Below are positions 43,891 through 53,122 of a stretch of 64,000 bases of DNA, piece after piece; within the stretch, counting starts at the first letter, position 1; each line of letters opens with the position of its first letter. This stretch comes from CAUZWH01 sp965224275 (GTDB lineage Bacteria > Pseudomonadota > Alphaproteobacteria > SHVV01), in the NCBI GenBank assembly GCA_965224275.1, contig CBDCYR010000008.1, positions 124,001 to 188,000 of the forward strand, written 5' to 3'. A model generated the notes under the pieces. It searched no databases. It was not told where the DNA came from and saw only the letters and a list, made by a program, of their open reading frames with translations. Both the position numbers and the translations under genes were made by a program.

Positions 43891-44436
43891 ATGGCGGACC
43901 AAGACAACGACGAGGGCGAATGGACCGAAAGTGGCAATCGCGTTCGCTACTATCGATTTCGCAATAAGCTCAAGGAAAAGGCCGGCGGCGGCGCGCGACA
44001 AGATGGTTATGTCGACGAGGCCGCATTAAAACGCGCCGAATCGACATTCAAGAAAGCATCGGACCAGTATCCGAAATTGGTCGAGTCTTCGGTCGCAGCC
44101 CTGGCGAATGCCTGCGCCCAGGCGCTAGCTCAGCCCCCAGACGAACGTGGTGGCGAATTCAAGAAAATCAATGCACTCGCTCACGACCTGAAGGGCCAGG
44201 GAGGGACCTTCGGGTATCCACTCATCACAACCTTTGCGGATTCACTTTTTCAATTTACCGACGCCGGAGCCCGGCAAACCGATAACTACGTCCAAATCGT
44301 CCAAGCCCATATCGATTCTATTCGTGCGGTGGTGGCTGGAGAAATTCGCGGCGACGGCGGCCAAACCGGACGCGAACTCCGCCTTGTCTTAGAGGGGGCA
44401 ATTCAAAAATACGCACCCAAACCGAGCGCAAAATAG
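43891..44436 (+). CDS. Histidine phosphotransfer (HPt) domain protein
   Basis: 181 residues from ATG 43891. The first 60 residues are highly charged (DQDNDEGEWTESGNRVRYYRFRNKLKEKAGGG). The HPt helix bundle follows with INALAHDLKGQGGTFGYPLI, where His98 and the K-G that follows match the phosphorylation motif HxxKG. It would pass phosphate between a histidine kinase and response regulators. The preceding receiver cannot accept phosphate on Asn73, so its true partner must be encoded elsewhere or the pairing is regulatory. It converges on the sugar cluster at 44499. Confidence 0.82.
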   Translation: MADQDNDEGEWTESGNRVRYYRFRNKLKEKAGGGARQDGYVDEAALKRAESTFKKASDQYPKLVESSVAALANACAQALAQPPDERGGEFKKINALAHDLKGQGGTFGYPLITTFADSLFQFTDAGARQTDNYVQIVQAHIDSIRAVVAGEIRGDGGQTGRELRLVLEGAIQKYAPKPSAK

Positions 44437-44498
44437 AACGGCGCGGGTTGTCCAAATCGCAGACTAATTAGGAGTAGCCGAACGGCCACAGACGTAGC

Positions 44499-44879
44499 CT
44501 AGGATTCCTGACCGTCTGAGGATCGTCGCCGCCGCTGAAACCAACGGTCGAGCGACCATGCATCGTGCGAACGTAAGAAATATAACGCAACAAAACCGCA
44601 CCACGCGGCGACCGCGATCGATTGATTGCGGTTACTTGGATATGTTTCAACGCGAATACCGCATGTATCGCAGAGCCGCGCTATGTCGCGCCGGCCTGCC
44701 TCGGTCATGATCGGGTTTTCGTCAAGCCGCGCGCGATCGAGAGTCCACTCCACATAGGTCAGACCGAGCTTGGCCGCGAGCGGAAACTCATCCTGCCAGT
44801 GGTCCCACGGAAAGGATTGTATTTGACCGTCGTAGAGCGGACTCAATCTGCCTTGCATGAGTCCGATCGAAGTGGTCAT
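44499..44879 (-). pseudogene. Truncated sugar-phosphate isomerase/epimerase (TIM barrel)
   Basis: The first 85 residues match the family N-terminus: IGLMQGRLSPLYDGQIQSFPWDHWQDEFPLAAKLGLTYVEWTLD and then MTEAGRRDIARLCDTCGIRVET. The next 40 residues (AAWCGFVALYFLRSHDAWSL and on) do not resemble it, and the protein ends at 126 residues instead of about 275. Most of the barrel is therefore missing, probably by deletion. Relatives are often encoded beside sialic-acid-type synthases, and this remnant lies downstream of one, 51 bases away. Confidence 0.7.
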
Positions 44880-44930
44880 TTGCGGATTAGGAATTGGTGC
44901 CGATCCGTCTGGCTAGGTAGGCGGCTTGGT

Positions 44931-45914
44931 TTATTCTATGTCGGTCGTACGGCGTAGCTTCTCACGCACGTGCCATTCCGATTTGGTAATGGATTTGTCA
45001 CCGTCACCGAGAACAGCTGGAATCGTGCGGATGACGTCGACGAAATTGGCCAGTGCGTGGACCTCGACCGACGCCGCTTGATCGCTGCCATACATCGTTC
45101 GGTCAAGCGTAATATGGCGTTCGATAGATGTCGCGCCGAGCGCCACTGCTGCCACGCAAACCTTGATCAACCCGGTTTCGTGACCGGAGTAACCAACATC
45201 GCAACCATAGCGTTTGCGTAGTTTGGGGATGCAAAGCAGATTGGCATCTTCTTCGTTGAGGGGATACGTGCTGTTGCAATGCATCAGTTCGAAAGGGCAA
45301 TCCTTGCGAACGAATAGATCAACGACGTCGTCGATCTCATCGAGTGTCGACATACCGGTGGATATGAAAGTTTTTTTGCCCTCGTCTGCAATTGCTTCCA
45401 ACAACAAGCGGTGCCCGAGCATTGGCGATGCTACTTTATTGAACTGCGGATCGAATTCGCGGATGAACGCTTGGCTTTCGAGATCCCACGCCGAAGCCGA
45501 CCATGCAATGCCCAGTTCACGGCAGGTGTCATCGATTTCCCGATACGCATCATGGCTGAGTTCAAGACCCAATTTTTGCTCACGTGTTGTCGTTCCCCAC
45601 GGACTTTCGCGAGGGGTATCGAGCACGCGTTTAGCGTAGACACGTGGAATCGAACGCTTCTGCAGTTTTATCGCGTCAAACCCGGCCCGATGCGCGGCGG
45701 TAACCAAGTCTTTAGCAATATTGACTGAGCCGTTGTGATTGATCCCGATCTCCGCGATTAGGTAGGGCTCCCCGGTTGCGGAGGTTGGCGATAGAGGCCT
45801 GTTTCGGGGTCCGATCTGAATTGAACGCGTTTCGCTATCGTTTCGAGACACCGCTCGCAGTGGCACGACATTTTCAGCTGCAATCGTGCCTGCTCGTTTC
45901 TTCCTCATTGTCAT
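44931..45914 (-). CDS. NeuB-family nonulosonic acid (sialic-acid-like) synthase without SAF domain
   Basis: 327 residues. The synthase barrel is clear: LIAEIGINHNGSVNIAKDLVTAAHRAGFDAIKLQKR, WSASAWDLESQAFIREF, FISTGMSTLDEIDDVVDLF, LMHCNSTYPLNEEDANL, VGYSGHETGL and SIERHITLDRTMYGSDQAAS. It would condense phosphoenolpyruvate with an N-acetyl sugar. NeuB normally has a C-terminal antifreeze-like (SAF) domain; here the protein ends soon after SEWHVREKLRR, so this domain is absent. An extended N-terminal tail of 45 residues precedes the barrel. The start overlaps the upstream TPR gene by 41 bases. Confidence 0.82.
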   Translation of the reverse strand: MTMRKKRAGTIAAENVVPLRAVSRNDSETRSIQIGPRNRPLSPTSATGEPYLIAEIGINHNGSVNIAKDLVTAAHRAGFDAIKLQKRSIPRVYAKRVLDTPRESPWGTTTREQKLGLELSHDAYREIDDTCRELGIAWSASAWDLESQAFIREFDPQFNKVASPMLGHRLLLEAIADEGKKTFISTGMSTLDEIDDVVDLFVRKDCPFELMHCNSTYPLNEEDANLLCIPKLRKRYGCDVGYSGHETGLIKVCVAAVALGATSIERHITLDRTMYGSDQAASVEVHALANFVDVIRTIPAVLGDGDKSITKSEWHVREKLRRTTDIE

Positions 45915-46752
45915 CGTTTCTCAAGAGCCTCGAATCGATTTCGGCGTCTTCTTTACGTTGCGGAAGAACATAGGCGAAGAGAGTTGCGTTGATAATCGCA
46001 TTGGCACTTTGTGATGTGCTCGCGAGATGTCGATATCGGGCGAGTGCGATCTCGTAGGATTGTCTTGCCTCTTGTGGTCGGCCTTGAGCCTCCAACGCTC
46101 TGCCAAGCCAAATATTTGGCATGGGTTTTTCCCGGACTTCCGGGCGCGTTGCGAAAACGCCGTTCAGTAACTCTTCCGCTTCGGCGAATCGACCGTTGAC
46201 CAAGTTACGATCCGCTACTTCCAGTAAAAACTCCGGATCTACGGAACCAAGGCTCGCCGCCCTAGCGAAGGCTTGAGGGGCCTCGTCGAACCGCGTGTAC
46301 GACAGCGCCAGTGCTTCTGCAAAACCAAGCCATGCGGCCGGATTATTCGGCTCGTCTTCTACAACGTGGCTATAGGCAGCTGCCGATTCATCGTAGAGGT
46401 GGAGCGACCGGCATAGTTGCCCCATCAATCGGCGCGCTTCCGTCAGATCGGGCACGATTTGAAGCGCGCGATCCACGTCATTGCGAGCTTCTGCTACACG
46501 TCCAAGTTGAAGCAATGCTTGTCCGCGCTTCAGATAAACCAAGGCATCATGTGGATTACGATTGAACGCGCCTAGGTAGTGTCGTTCGGCCGCGGCGAAG
46601 TCGCCGCGTTCCATCGCGGTGTCCCCGGCGGTATGAGACCGCTCGGTTTGTTCCGCTGTTGGTTGGGATGCGGTAGCCAGGCTTGGGTCCAAGGTTTCGC
46701 TCACGGTTGTGCAACGTTCATCAATCGACGCCGATCCAAAGGTCTTCCACAA
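45874..46752 (-). CDS. TPR-repeat protein
   Basis: 292 residues from a GTG four bases after the upstream gene stop; a GTG at 46704 is an alternative and no clear ribosome site marks either. Repeats of 34 residues are visible: GDTAMERGDFAAAERHYLGAF, LKRGQALLQLGRVAEARNDVDRAL, GFAEALALSYTRFDEAPQAFARA and WLGRALEAQGRPQEARQSYEIAL. There is no signal peptide. It lies between an OGT-like transferase and NeuB, so it may scaffold or regulate protein glycosylation. Confidence 0.75.
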   Translation of the reverse strand: MWKTFGSASIDERCTTVSETLDPSLATASQPTAEQTERSHTAGDTAMERGDFAAAERHYLGAFNRNPHDALVYLKRGQALLQLGRVAEARNDVDRALQIVPDLTEARRLMGQLCRSLHLYDESAAAYSHVVEDEPNNPAAWLGFAEALALSYTRFDEAPQAFARAASLGSVDPEFLLEVADRNLVNGRFAEAEELLNGVFATRPEVREKPMPNIWLGRALEAQGRPQEARQSYEIALARYRHLASTSQSANAIINATLFAYVLPQRKEDAEIDSRLLRNDDNEEETSRHDCS

Positions 46753-46755
46753 TCG

Positions 46756-49161
46756 TCACGGAGCCCGCCGATGCTGTTTGAGAACGGCGTCGTTCGGGAC
46801 GCTAATTTCTATCGGACCTTTGCCGTCGAGATAGGTGCCCCACATGAGGTGATAGGCGCGTTCGAGATTTCGCGTGTATCGATCGAGATCGAAAAGCGGA
46901 GATGACTCGAGCGCATCGGAAAGTCGGCCACGAATTGCGTTGAGTTCGTGCGGCGCACCAGCCAAATAGGCTGCGCGCTGCTCGTATTCCTGAAGGTCCG
47001 CACAAATGAGTTCGCGCATTCCTGCGGCGCTAAGGATGGTTGCCCCCATCCGTGAACTTGGCGTTTGCCCACGAACCGAGAGGAGCGGGACGCCCGCCGA
47101 AAGCGCGTCAACTGAGGTGATGCCACCCCCGTGGTAGTAGGTATCAAGAGCTAAATCGGCGAGAGCGAGCCGAGCACAATGCTTGTCGCGATCGATCTGC
47201 TTGGAGAAAATTAGGCGACCCGCTGCCACACCCTGGCGTTCCGCGGCAGCGCGTAGATTACGTTTGGTTGCGTCAATCCAGGCGCCGCACCACAGTACGG
47301 CGCGCGGAATCCGGTTAAGAATGCGCATCCACGTCGCGAATATCTCAGGCTCGAATTTGCATGGATGATTGAAGTTCGCGATGACAAACGCATCATCTGG
47401 GAGGCTGAGTTCCGCCCGAGAAGGAACCTCTGATAGCTGAGCGCTGCGCGGCGCAATCATGAAACTGCCGGGAAGATAAACTGCCTTCTCGCAATTGTGC
47501 ATGGCGAGCTCCGGCGGCATGAACTCTCGATCCGTGATCGAATAGTCGACGAAATCGGCGCCGGTGGTGATCGAATAGCCTAGATAATGGGCTTGGACCG
47601 GAGCCGGGCGGTGAGCCAGTACCGGCAAGCATGAGATGTTGGTGTGGCCGGAGACGTCGATGAGCACATCGATGCCGTCCTGGTTGACGCGCTCGGCCGC
47701 CTGCCGCGCCGGCAATCGCGACAAATCCGAAAAACGATCAAACGCCGCTCGATAGTCGGCGCTGAAGTTGGTGTCGTTGTGCGCTGTGACGCAATAACCA
47801 TGGAGTTCGATACCGTCGCGTCGATGAGCCTCGATTATCGGCTTGAGGACCATCGGCAGGCTATGCCACCAAGTGTAGGGAAGTAAGTAGCCGACCCGCA
47901 GCTTGCTGCGAGGGGCCCGGCTGCCAAAATCAAATCTAGATTCGTTGAGGCTCTCGGTGCGCACTACCGAAAGCGATGCCTGATGCGCTGACTGCGCGAT
48001 CATCTCGTAACTGATCGGTAGGGCCTGAAGATTGAAGGCCAGAACCTTGGGCGGTTCGTCATTGGCGGTTGCCTCGGCTATCACGTTTATGAGCGTCGAC
48101 AGGAGTTTGTCATAGCGGTCCCATCGACCCAGCGACACCATCGCGTCGATGCACCGCGCGAGCGCATCGTCAAATCGTGGATCTCTTACGACGACGTCGA
48201 CGTAGGCGGCGAGCGCCTCTTCGGGTTTCCAGATCGACTCCAATACCTTGCCGTAATTCATCCTTAGGCTGAGATTATCGGGGTCGAGTTCAATCGCTCG
48301 CAGCAGGTGAGAGAGCCCTTTCTTGGGCTTGTCCTGCACTCGGTAGAGATGGCCGAGAGCCATGTGGGCCAGCGCGGAATCGGGATTGATGGCAAGATTT
48401 TGATTGGCCACCTCAAACGCGTCAGCGAATCGATTTTGGTCGATCAGCGCATAGGTCAGGTTGTAGCGGACATTCGCATTTTTGGGATCACATCGTAGTC
48501 CCACGCGAAACGTCGCTTCGGCGTCAGCGTGGAGGCCCAGGTCTCTTTGCGACACGCCGAGCAATTCATAAGCATTGATATTTCCCGAATCGTATTCCAG
48601 CGCCCGTTGGAACAGAGTGATGGATTCGAGCGGCCGCCGTTGTCCGGTGCGGGCCCGCCCAAGGTTGACAAGGGCAGTCGGTATATTGGCATCGCGCTCA
48701 AGGATCTGTTCAAAGCATAGAGCCGCTTCGTCGAAATGTTCTGCCCTGAGCAGCAGAAGTCCGAGATTGTTAAGCGCTGGGGGGAACTCAGGATCGAGCT
48801 GTAGCGCGCTTTGAAACCAATCGCTTGCCTCGACGAAACGGTTGAGTTCAACGAGCGCCATCCCCAGCGACACGTGAATGTCGGCCGATTGCGAAAACAG
48901 ATCGTTTGCCTTTGAAAGATGGTCGATCGCTCGTTCGTAATTGCCCCGCGCGTGCTCAACCTTGCCGATCAGGTAGCGGTGATTTGGGTTGTCGGGCTCG
49001 CGCTCCATCAAACCGGTAAACAGTGCGGCGGCCTCGTCGAAGCGACCAGCGGTACGCGCCGCTATTGCCGTCGCCGTGAGTTGTTCGACGTCGTTTACCG
49101 CCGTTTCAGCCGGAGCACGTTCGACCTCGGCGGAATCACCTTGCGCACCCTTCGCATCCAT
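46756..49161 (-). CDS. TPR plus GT41 O-GlcNAc-transferase-like glycosyltransferase
   Basis: 801 residues. Residues 30-340 hold about nine TPRs (PDNPNHRYLIGKVEHARGNYERA, PALNNLGLLLLRAEHFDEAALCFEQ). Residues 415-790 form the GT41 (SPINDLY/OGT) catalytic region: LRVGYLLPYTWWHS, IDVLIDVSGHTNISCLPVLAHRPAPVQAHYLGY, NFNHPCKFEPEIFATWMRIL and DTYYHGGGITSVDALSAGVPLL. Such proteins glycosylate Ser/Thr of proteins recognised by their TPRs; in Caulobacter the related FlmG modifies flagellin with a nonulosonic acid. The NeuB homologue downstream supports transfer of such a sugar here. The acceptor is unknown. Confidence 0.85.
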   Translation of the reverse strand: MDAKGAQGDSAEVERAPAETAVNDVEQLTATAIAARTAGRFDEAAALFTGLMEREPDNPNHRYLIGKVEHARGNYERAIDHLSKANDLFSQSADIHVSLGMALVELNRFVEASDWFQSALQLDPEFPPALNNLGLLLLRAEHFDEAALCFEQILERDANIPTALVNLGRARTGQRRPLESITLFQRALEYDSGNINAYELLGVSQRDLGLHADAEATFRVGLRCDPKNANVRYNLTYALIDQNRFADAFEVANQNLAINPDSALAHMALGHLYRVQDKPKKGLSHLLRAIELDPDNLSLRMNYGKVLESIWKPEEALAAYVDVVVRDPRFDDALARCIDAMVSLGRWDRYDKLLSTLINVIAEATANDEPPKVLAFNLQALPISYEMIAQSAHQASLSVVRTESLNESRFDFGSRAPRSKLRVGYLLPYTWWHSLPMVLKPIIEAHRRDGIELHGYCVTAHNDTNFSADYRAAFDRFSDLSRLPARQAAERVNQDGIDVLIDVSGHTNISCLPVLAHRPAPVQAHYLGYSITTGADFVDYSITDREFMPPELAMHNCEKAVYLPGSFMIAPRSAQLSEVPSRAELSLPDDAFVIANFNHPCKFEPEIFATWMRILNRIPRAVLWCGAWIDATKRNLRAAAERQGVAAGRLIFSKQIDRDKHCARLALADLALDTYYHGGGITSVDALSAGVPLLSVRGQTPSSRMGATILSAAGMRELICADLQEYEQRAAYLAGAPHELNAIRGRLSDALESSPLFDLDRYTRNLERAYHLMWGTYLDGKGPIEISVPNDAVLKQHRRAP

Positions 49162-49332
49162 AGCATCGATATAGCCGCAACATGGTTAACGAAGCATTGA
49201 CCCGGCTTTGTTCTAAACATCTGCGCATAGCAATTCGAAGCCCGCGGCCCGGCGTGCTCGACGACCGTGGGAGCGTCCTCTATCTCGTGAGGATGACTCG
49301 TCGATTAATAGACATCCAAACGAGTTCGGTCG

Positions 49333-50325
49333 TCACTTTTTAAATCGCGCTGCAACTCGATCGTTGTCTGCGGTCCAAAGACCCTGCGCCTTGTAATAGG
49401 AGATGGCCGCGGTGTGGTAGGGAATTGGATTCGTAGGCGCCGAAATAGGTTCGTCGCCAAGGGTTCGTAACAATGGGTGACGTTGAGAGAGCTCATCAAA
49501 CTTCTCGTGCATTAGTTGTGCGACCGTTGCGATGGATTCATCCGCCGCCGCGGCATGGGTTACGATAAAGACATCGAAGCCGGCGACCGTGATGGGTTCG
49601 AGGACTTCCGGCAAGCGGTCACTTGGCTCGACGTTGGCGATATAAAGTCCAGGAACATGTTCAGCGAGAAACTTGGTCGTCGCACGCGGACCGAACAGGC
49701 CCACATAGTTGACGCCCAACGGGACCGTGCTGCGTAGTTTGCGAATGACGGGCACCCCGACGATAATTGGGGTGGCATCGATTTCGCCGCGCGACAACTT
49801 GTTGATACCGTCACCGAAATTCTTCAAATCGACCCCTTTAACATGGCGATCGCCGAGCGCTACAGTTTTTAGGAGGACGCGATTTAGCTCTGTCATGGTG
49901 GGGTTATTGCGGATCACCAGACCGATCCGACGGCCGCGGAAACCGACGAAGTTCTTCATGCCGAAGGCCGCGCGGCCGAGATAGGTGTAACGGAGCGACC
50001 AGATTCGAGCGACCACTCGTAGGTTGGAAAGCGTCGACCCGGACTCGGCACGAAATCGTGTGCCCGCATCAATCCCAGTTGCGAACCCGATATCGAGCTC
50101 GCCGTTATCGATGAGGGGAAGATATTCCGTCCACCGTTTGAAGGGTTTGATAACTCCTTTACGTTGGTAGGATTCGGCCAATAGTTCAGCGATCGAGGTT
50201 GCGACCCGGTGATAGGCCGACCCCTCAGAATGGGTGGCTAACGTTATTTCTGCCTGTGCACGGGCAAGCGATGGGATCAATAGGCAGATTGCGAAAGCTA
50301 GCGAGGTAACGAACTTATTCGTCAT
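49333..50325 (-). CDS. TAXI-family binding protein
   Basis: 330 residues from the ATG at 50325, which begins a signal peptide (MTNKFVTSLAFAICLLIPSLARAQ). The family opening is EITLATHSEGSAYHRVATSIAELLAESYQ, with a shorter ligand loop (GFRGRRIGLVIRNNPTMTELNRVLL) than the two TAXI proteins at 22-24 kb. The C-terminal half (NYVGLFGPRATTKFLAEHVPGLY and so on) has diverged. No TRAP permease is adjacent; it is encoded 13 bases after the GT9 gene. It could act in sensing or with a permease elsewhere. Confidence 0.78.
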   Translation of the reverse strand: MTNKFVTSLAFAICLLIPSLARAQAEITLATHSEGSAYHRVATSIAELLAESYQRKGVIKPFKRWTEYLPLIDNGELDIGFATGIDAGTRFRAESGSTLSNLRVVARIWSLRYTYLGRAAFGMKNFVGFRGRRIGLVIRNNPTMTELNRVLLKTVALGDRHVKGVDLKNFGDGINKLSRGEIDATPIIVGVPVIRKLRSTVPLGVNYVGLFGPRATTKFLAEHVPGLYIANVEPSDRLPEVLEPITVAGFDVFIVTHAAAADESIATVAQLMHEKFDELSQRHPLLRTLGDEPISAPTNPIPYHTAAISYYKAQGLWTADNDRVAARFKK

Positions 50326-50338
50326 GTCCGGGTACAAT

Positions 50339-51307
50339 TCATGTCGAGGTTTTTGTGTCGGCCTGTTCACGAGAGTAGGCGCTTGCGGCTGCATCGAAGG
50401 CCTGCCTCGCCGCGGCGACTATCTTATCATCAACGCCCAGTTCAGCGAGGGAGTTCATTGGCAATATCTCGACGCTGGCACCGCGTGGTGCCGTCAGCAC
50501 CGGGTTCGAATCGGCTGAGAAGAGGACCACGCAGGGGCAATTGCTGGCCGCGACCATATGCATCGGCCCGGTGTCGTTGCCGATTGCTATGGCGGCCCCG
50601 CGCGCTAGCGCAACGATCTCCGCAAGGCTCGTTTGGCCAAGCAAGTTTCGTGCGGCCGGCACCGCCTCGGCGATAGCTTGAAGGATGCTCGATTCGGACT
50701 TGCCCCCAAGAAGAACCGGTGTGCAGCCTTGCGCGCTCAGCCAAGACGCCAGTGCAATAAAGTTCTGAACGGGCCAACGCTTGGCGGGACGATGCGGCGC
50801 GCCACCTGGAACCAGCAGTGCATAACGATCGCGAAGCGCGAACCGGCTGATATCCGCTCGTACCCAACCGAGGTCGGCTGCCGGAGTCACCGCGATACCG
50901 GCGTCAGCGAGCTGCCCTGCCTGACGTTCGATCGTGTGCATGTGATCGCGTTGGGGATTGCGGTGTGGATGCGAGCATCCCGACGCAATGCCCGACCATT
51001 CGAGCCGGCGTCCGGTTGATAATACACGGTAAATCAACCCCGTTCGGGTCGAGTGTTGGAGATCGTAGACTCGGTTAAAGCGGTGCACGCGCAATGTCTG
51101 CAGCAATCTCGCCCACGCGACCAGATGCCATGAACGTGGCCGATCATCGATCAGGATCGAATCGAATATTCCCGACGGCTCCAGAAATGCCGCAAACGAC
51201 GAGGCGGTGAGTAGTGCGAGGTGGTCCCCCTTGTGTGCTTTACGAATTGCAAGAAAGGGTCCAATTGCGAGGACGATATCGCCCAAGGCACCATGCTTGA
51301 TGACCAA
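50339..51307 (-). CDS. Glycosyltransferase family 9 (heptosyltransferase-like)
   Basis: 322 residues from TTG at 51307. Start of the fold: VIKHGALGDIVLAIGPFLAIRKAH; C-terminal nucleotide-sugar site: GAAIAIGNDTGPMHMVAASNCPCVVLFSADSNP. A GGAGGG ribosome site lies at 51332-51337, and in frame six bases later is ATC (51323-51325), giving IANKRVLVIKHG, closer to homologues. The coding therefore likely extends seven residues upstream with a non-standard or mutated start. It adds a sugar to lipopolysaccharide or another glycan. Confidence 0.82.
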   Translation of the reverse strand: MVIKHGALGDIVLAIGPFLAIRKAHKGDHLALLTASSFAAFLEPSGIFDSILIDDRPRSWHLVAWARLLQTLRVHRFNRVYDLQHSTRTGLIYRVLSTGRRLEWSGIASGCSHPHRNPQRDHMHTIERQAGQLADAGIAVTPAADLGWVRADISRFALRDRYALLVPGGAPHRPAKRWPVQNFIALASWLSAQGCTPVLLGGKSESSILQAIAEAVPAARNLLGQTSLAEIVALARGAAIAIGNDTGPMHMVAASNCPCVVLFSADSNPVLTAPRGASVEILPMNSLAELGVDDKIVAAARQAFDAAASAYSREQADTKTST

Positions 51308-51484
51308 TACGCGCTTGTTGGCGATCGATATCCCTCCTATCAGCCTTCACCCAGACTTGACATTCGATCCGACAATTTTGCCAGCCACACAATGGGCGTC
51401 GCGAGATAGCGAGCCCCCGAGCGCTTGCCCGGATGTGGTATGGCAGTCTAAGTGATTCTGTCAATTCGTCGATAACGGGCCCCG

Positions 51485-53050
51485 GTGCCAGAAATCAAAC
51501 CTAACCTAGGAGCCGCGACGCTAACCGTCAGCTCCGCTGAAGGACGTTGGCTTCTCGCTGCTGCGGTGATCGGCTCGGGAATGACTTATCTCGACGGGAC
51601 CGTCGTCACCGTCGCCCTCCCGGTGATGCAGCGCGATCTCGGTGCGACTTTCCTCTCCATGCAGTGGGTGATCAGCGCCTACGCGCTGTTCCTTTCGGCG
51701 CTTCTCCTAGTTGGCGGCGCGCTGGGCGACAATTGGGGCCTTCGGCGCGTTTACGTTATTGGGATTGCGCTTTTCGCAATCGCCTCCTTGCTATGTGGAA
51801 TCGCTCGTAACGCCGAGGAGTTGATAGTTGCTCGCGCGGTTCAAGGCATCGGCGGCGCACTGCTTGTGCCAGGTAGTCTCGCACTTCTCAATGCCGCCTT
51901 TGCTCCGGCCGACCGGGCCAAGGCAATCGCGACCTGGTCGGCATTGGCAGCAATTGCCCCCGGATTGGGTCCCTGGCTGGGCGGTTGGATAACCGACACG
52001 CTGTCCTGGCGTTGGATCTTTTTCATTAACATTCCCCTCGCCATCCTAGCCATCATCATATTGATGGGATTCGTTCGTGAGACGCCTCACGCTGCGAGAA
52101 TGAAGCGTTTGGATTGGGGCGGGGCCGCAGCAGCGACGTTCGGTTTGGGCGGGTTGGTATTTGGGTTCATCGAGTCCGCGCGGCTTGGATTTATGCATCC
52201 CGCGGTGATTGGCAGTTTGGTTGGTGGCGGTATCCTGTTGGTCTTGTTCTGCCTGATCGAGCGACGGGTGGGACAACCGATGATGCCACTCTCCCTGTTT
52301 CGGTCCACGACGTTCTCGGGCGCCAATGCGGTAACCTTTTTTCTCTACTTTGGTCTCGGTGGGACTTTTTTCTTTTTGCCCTTTTTGTTGATTGAAATTC
52401 GCGGCTACAGCGCGATTGGTGCCGGCGCGGTCTTGCTACCGACGGTCCTGTGCATTGTGGTTCTGTCCCGCTGGGCCGGCGCTATGGCAACCAGGATTGG
52501 CGCCCAACCGATGCTGGTGGCGGGGCCTTCTCTGGCCGCGATCGGGTTTCTCATGTTTGGCCTGGCAGACGTGCATGGTGACTATTGGATTGATTTGTTC
52601 CCGCCGGCAATGATCGTCGGGCTCGGGCTCGTTGCAACTGTCGCACCGCTGAGCACGACGGTGATGGCAGCGGCGCCGGCTTCTCATTCGGGCGTTGCGT
52701 CGGCAATCAACAATGCCGTCTCGAGGACGGCTTCCTTGGTCGCAATTCCAATTCTCGGGGTCATCGTATTGGCCGCGTTCAATGCCGATCTCGATAGGCG
52801 ATTTGATGGGCTCAGCGTGTCCAATGAGCTGCGCGAACAGTTGTCTGGAGAGCGGCTGAAGCTCGCTGCTGCCGAAATCCCGGAAAATGTGGCACCACCC
52901 TTGCGCCAAGCACTTGTGGCCTCGATCGATGCTGCATTCCTGGTGGGCTATCGCCGTGCCATGTTCGTTACCGCTGCGTTGGCGGTCCTGGCCGCTATCT
53001 TCGGCGGATTGCTCATCAAGGCCCCGGTTGGTGGCCGGCGCGATGAATGA
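51485..53050 (+). CDS. MFS transporter, DHA2 family (EmrB/QacA type)
   Basis: 521 residues, GTG start. Fourteen hydrophobic segments are expected. Motif A variants are visible (LVGGALGDNWGLRRVYVIGI), motif C-like GLGPWLGGWITDTLSWRWIFFINIPLA, and YLDGTVVTVALPVMQRDLGATFLSMQWVISAYALFLSAL at the start, typical of DHA2 members. They export hydrophobic compounds using the proton gradient. It lies 72 bases before the ACP-acyl-ligase-acyltransferase gene, which makes lipid-related export or lysophospholipid flipping a possibility. Confidence 0.87.
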   Translation: MPEIKPNLGAATLTVSSAEGRWLLAAAVIGSGMTYLDGTVVTVALPVMQRDLGATFLSMQWVISAYALFLSALLLVGGALGDNWGLRRVYVIGIALFAIASLLCGIARNAEELIVARAVQGIGGALLVPGSLALLNAAFAPADRAKAIATWSALAAIAPGLGPWLGGWITDTLSWRWIFFINIPLAILAIIILMGFVRETPHAARMKRLDWGGAAAATFGLGGLVFGFIESARLGFMHPAVIGSLVGGGILLVLFCLIERRVGQPMMPLSLFRSTTFSGANAVTFFLYFGLGGTFFFLPFLLIEIRGYSAIGAGAVLLPTVLCIVVLSRWAGAMATRIGAQPMLVAGPSLAAIGFLMFGLADVHGDYWIDLFPPAMIVGLGLVATVAPLSTTVMAAAPASHSGVASAINNAVSRTASLVAIPILGVIVLAAFNADLDRRFDGLSVSNELREQLSGERLKLAAAEIPENVAPPLRQALVASIDAAFLVGYRRAMFVTAALAVLAAIFGGLLIKAPVGGRRDE

Positions 53051-53122
53051 AGCCGGGGGCGGCTGCGTATCGGGGCGAATTATTGATAAGCTAGCCTCGC
53101 CAAGACGCGGCCGCGACACACG

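Noticed and set aside
46756..49161. CRISPR or satellite-like repeat suggested by the periodic structure of the TPR gene
   Set aside because: The period is at the protein level (34 residues); the DNA units differ and there are no spacers.
50495..50520. Possible tRNA T-loop (GGTTCGAATC)
   Set aside because: No cloverleaf can be formed around it and it lies inside the GT9 coding region.
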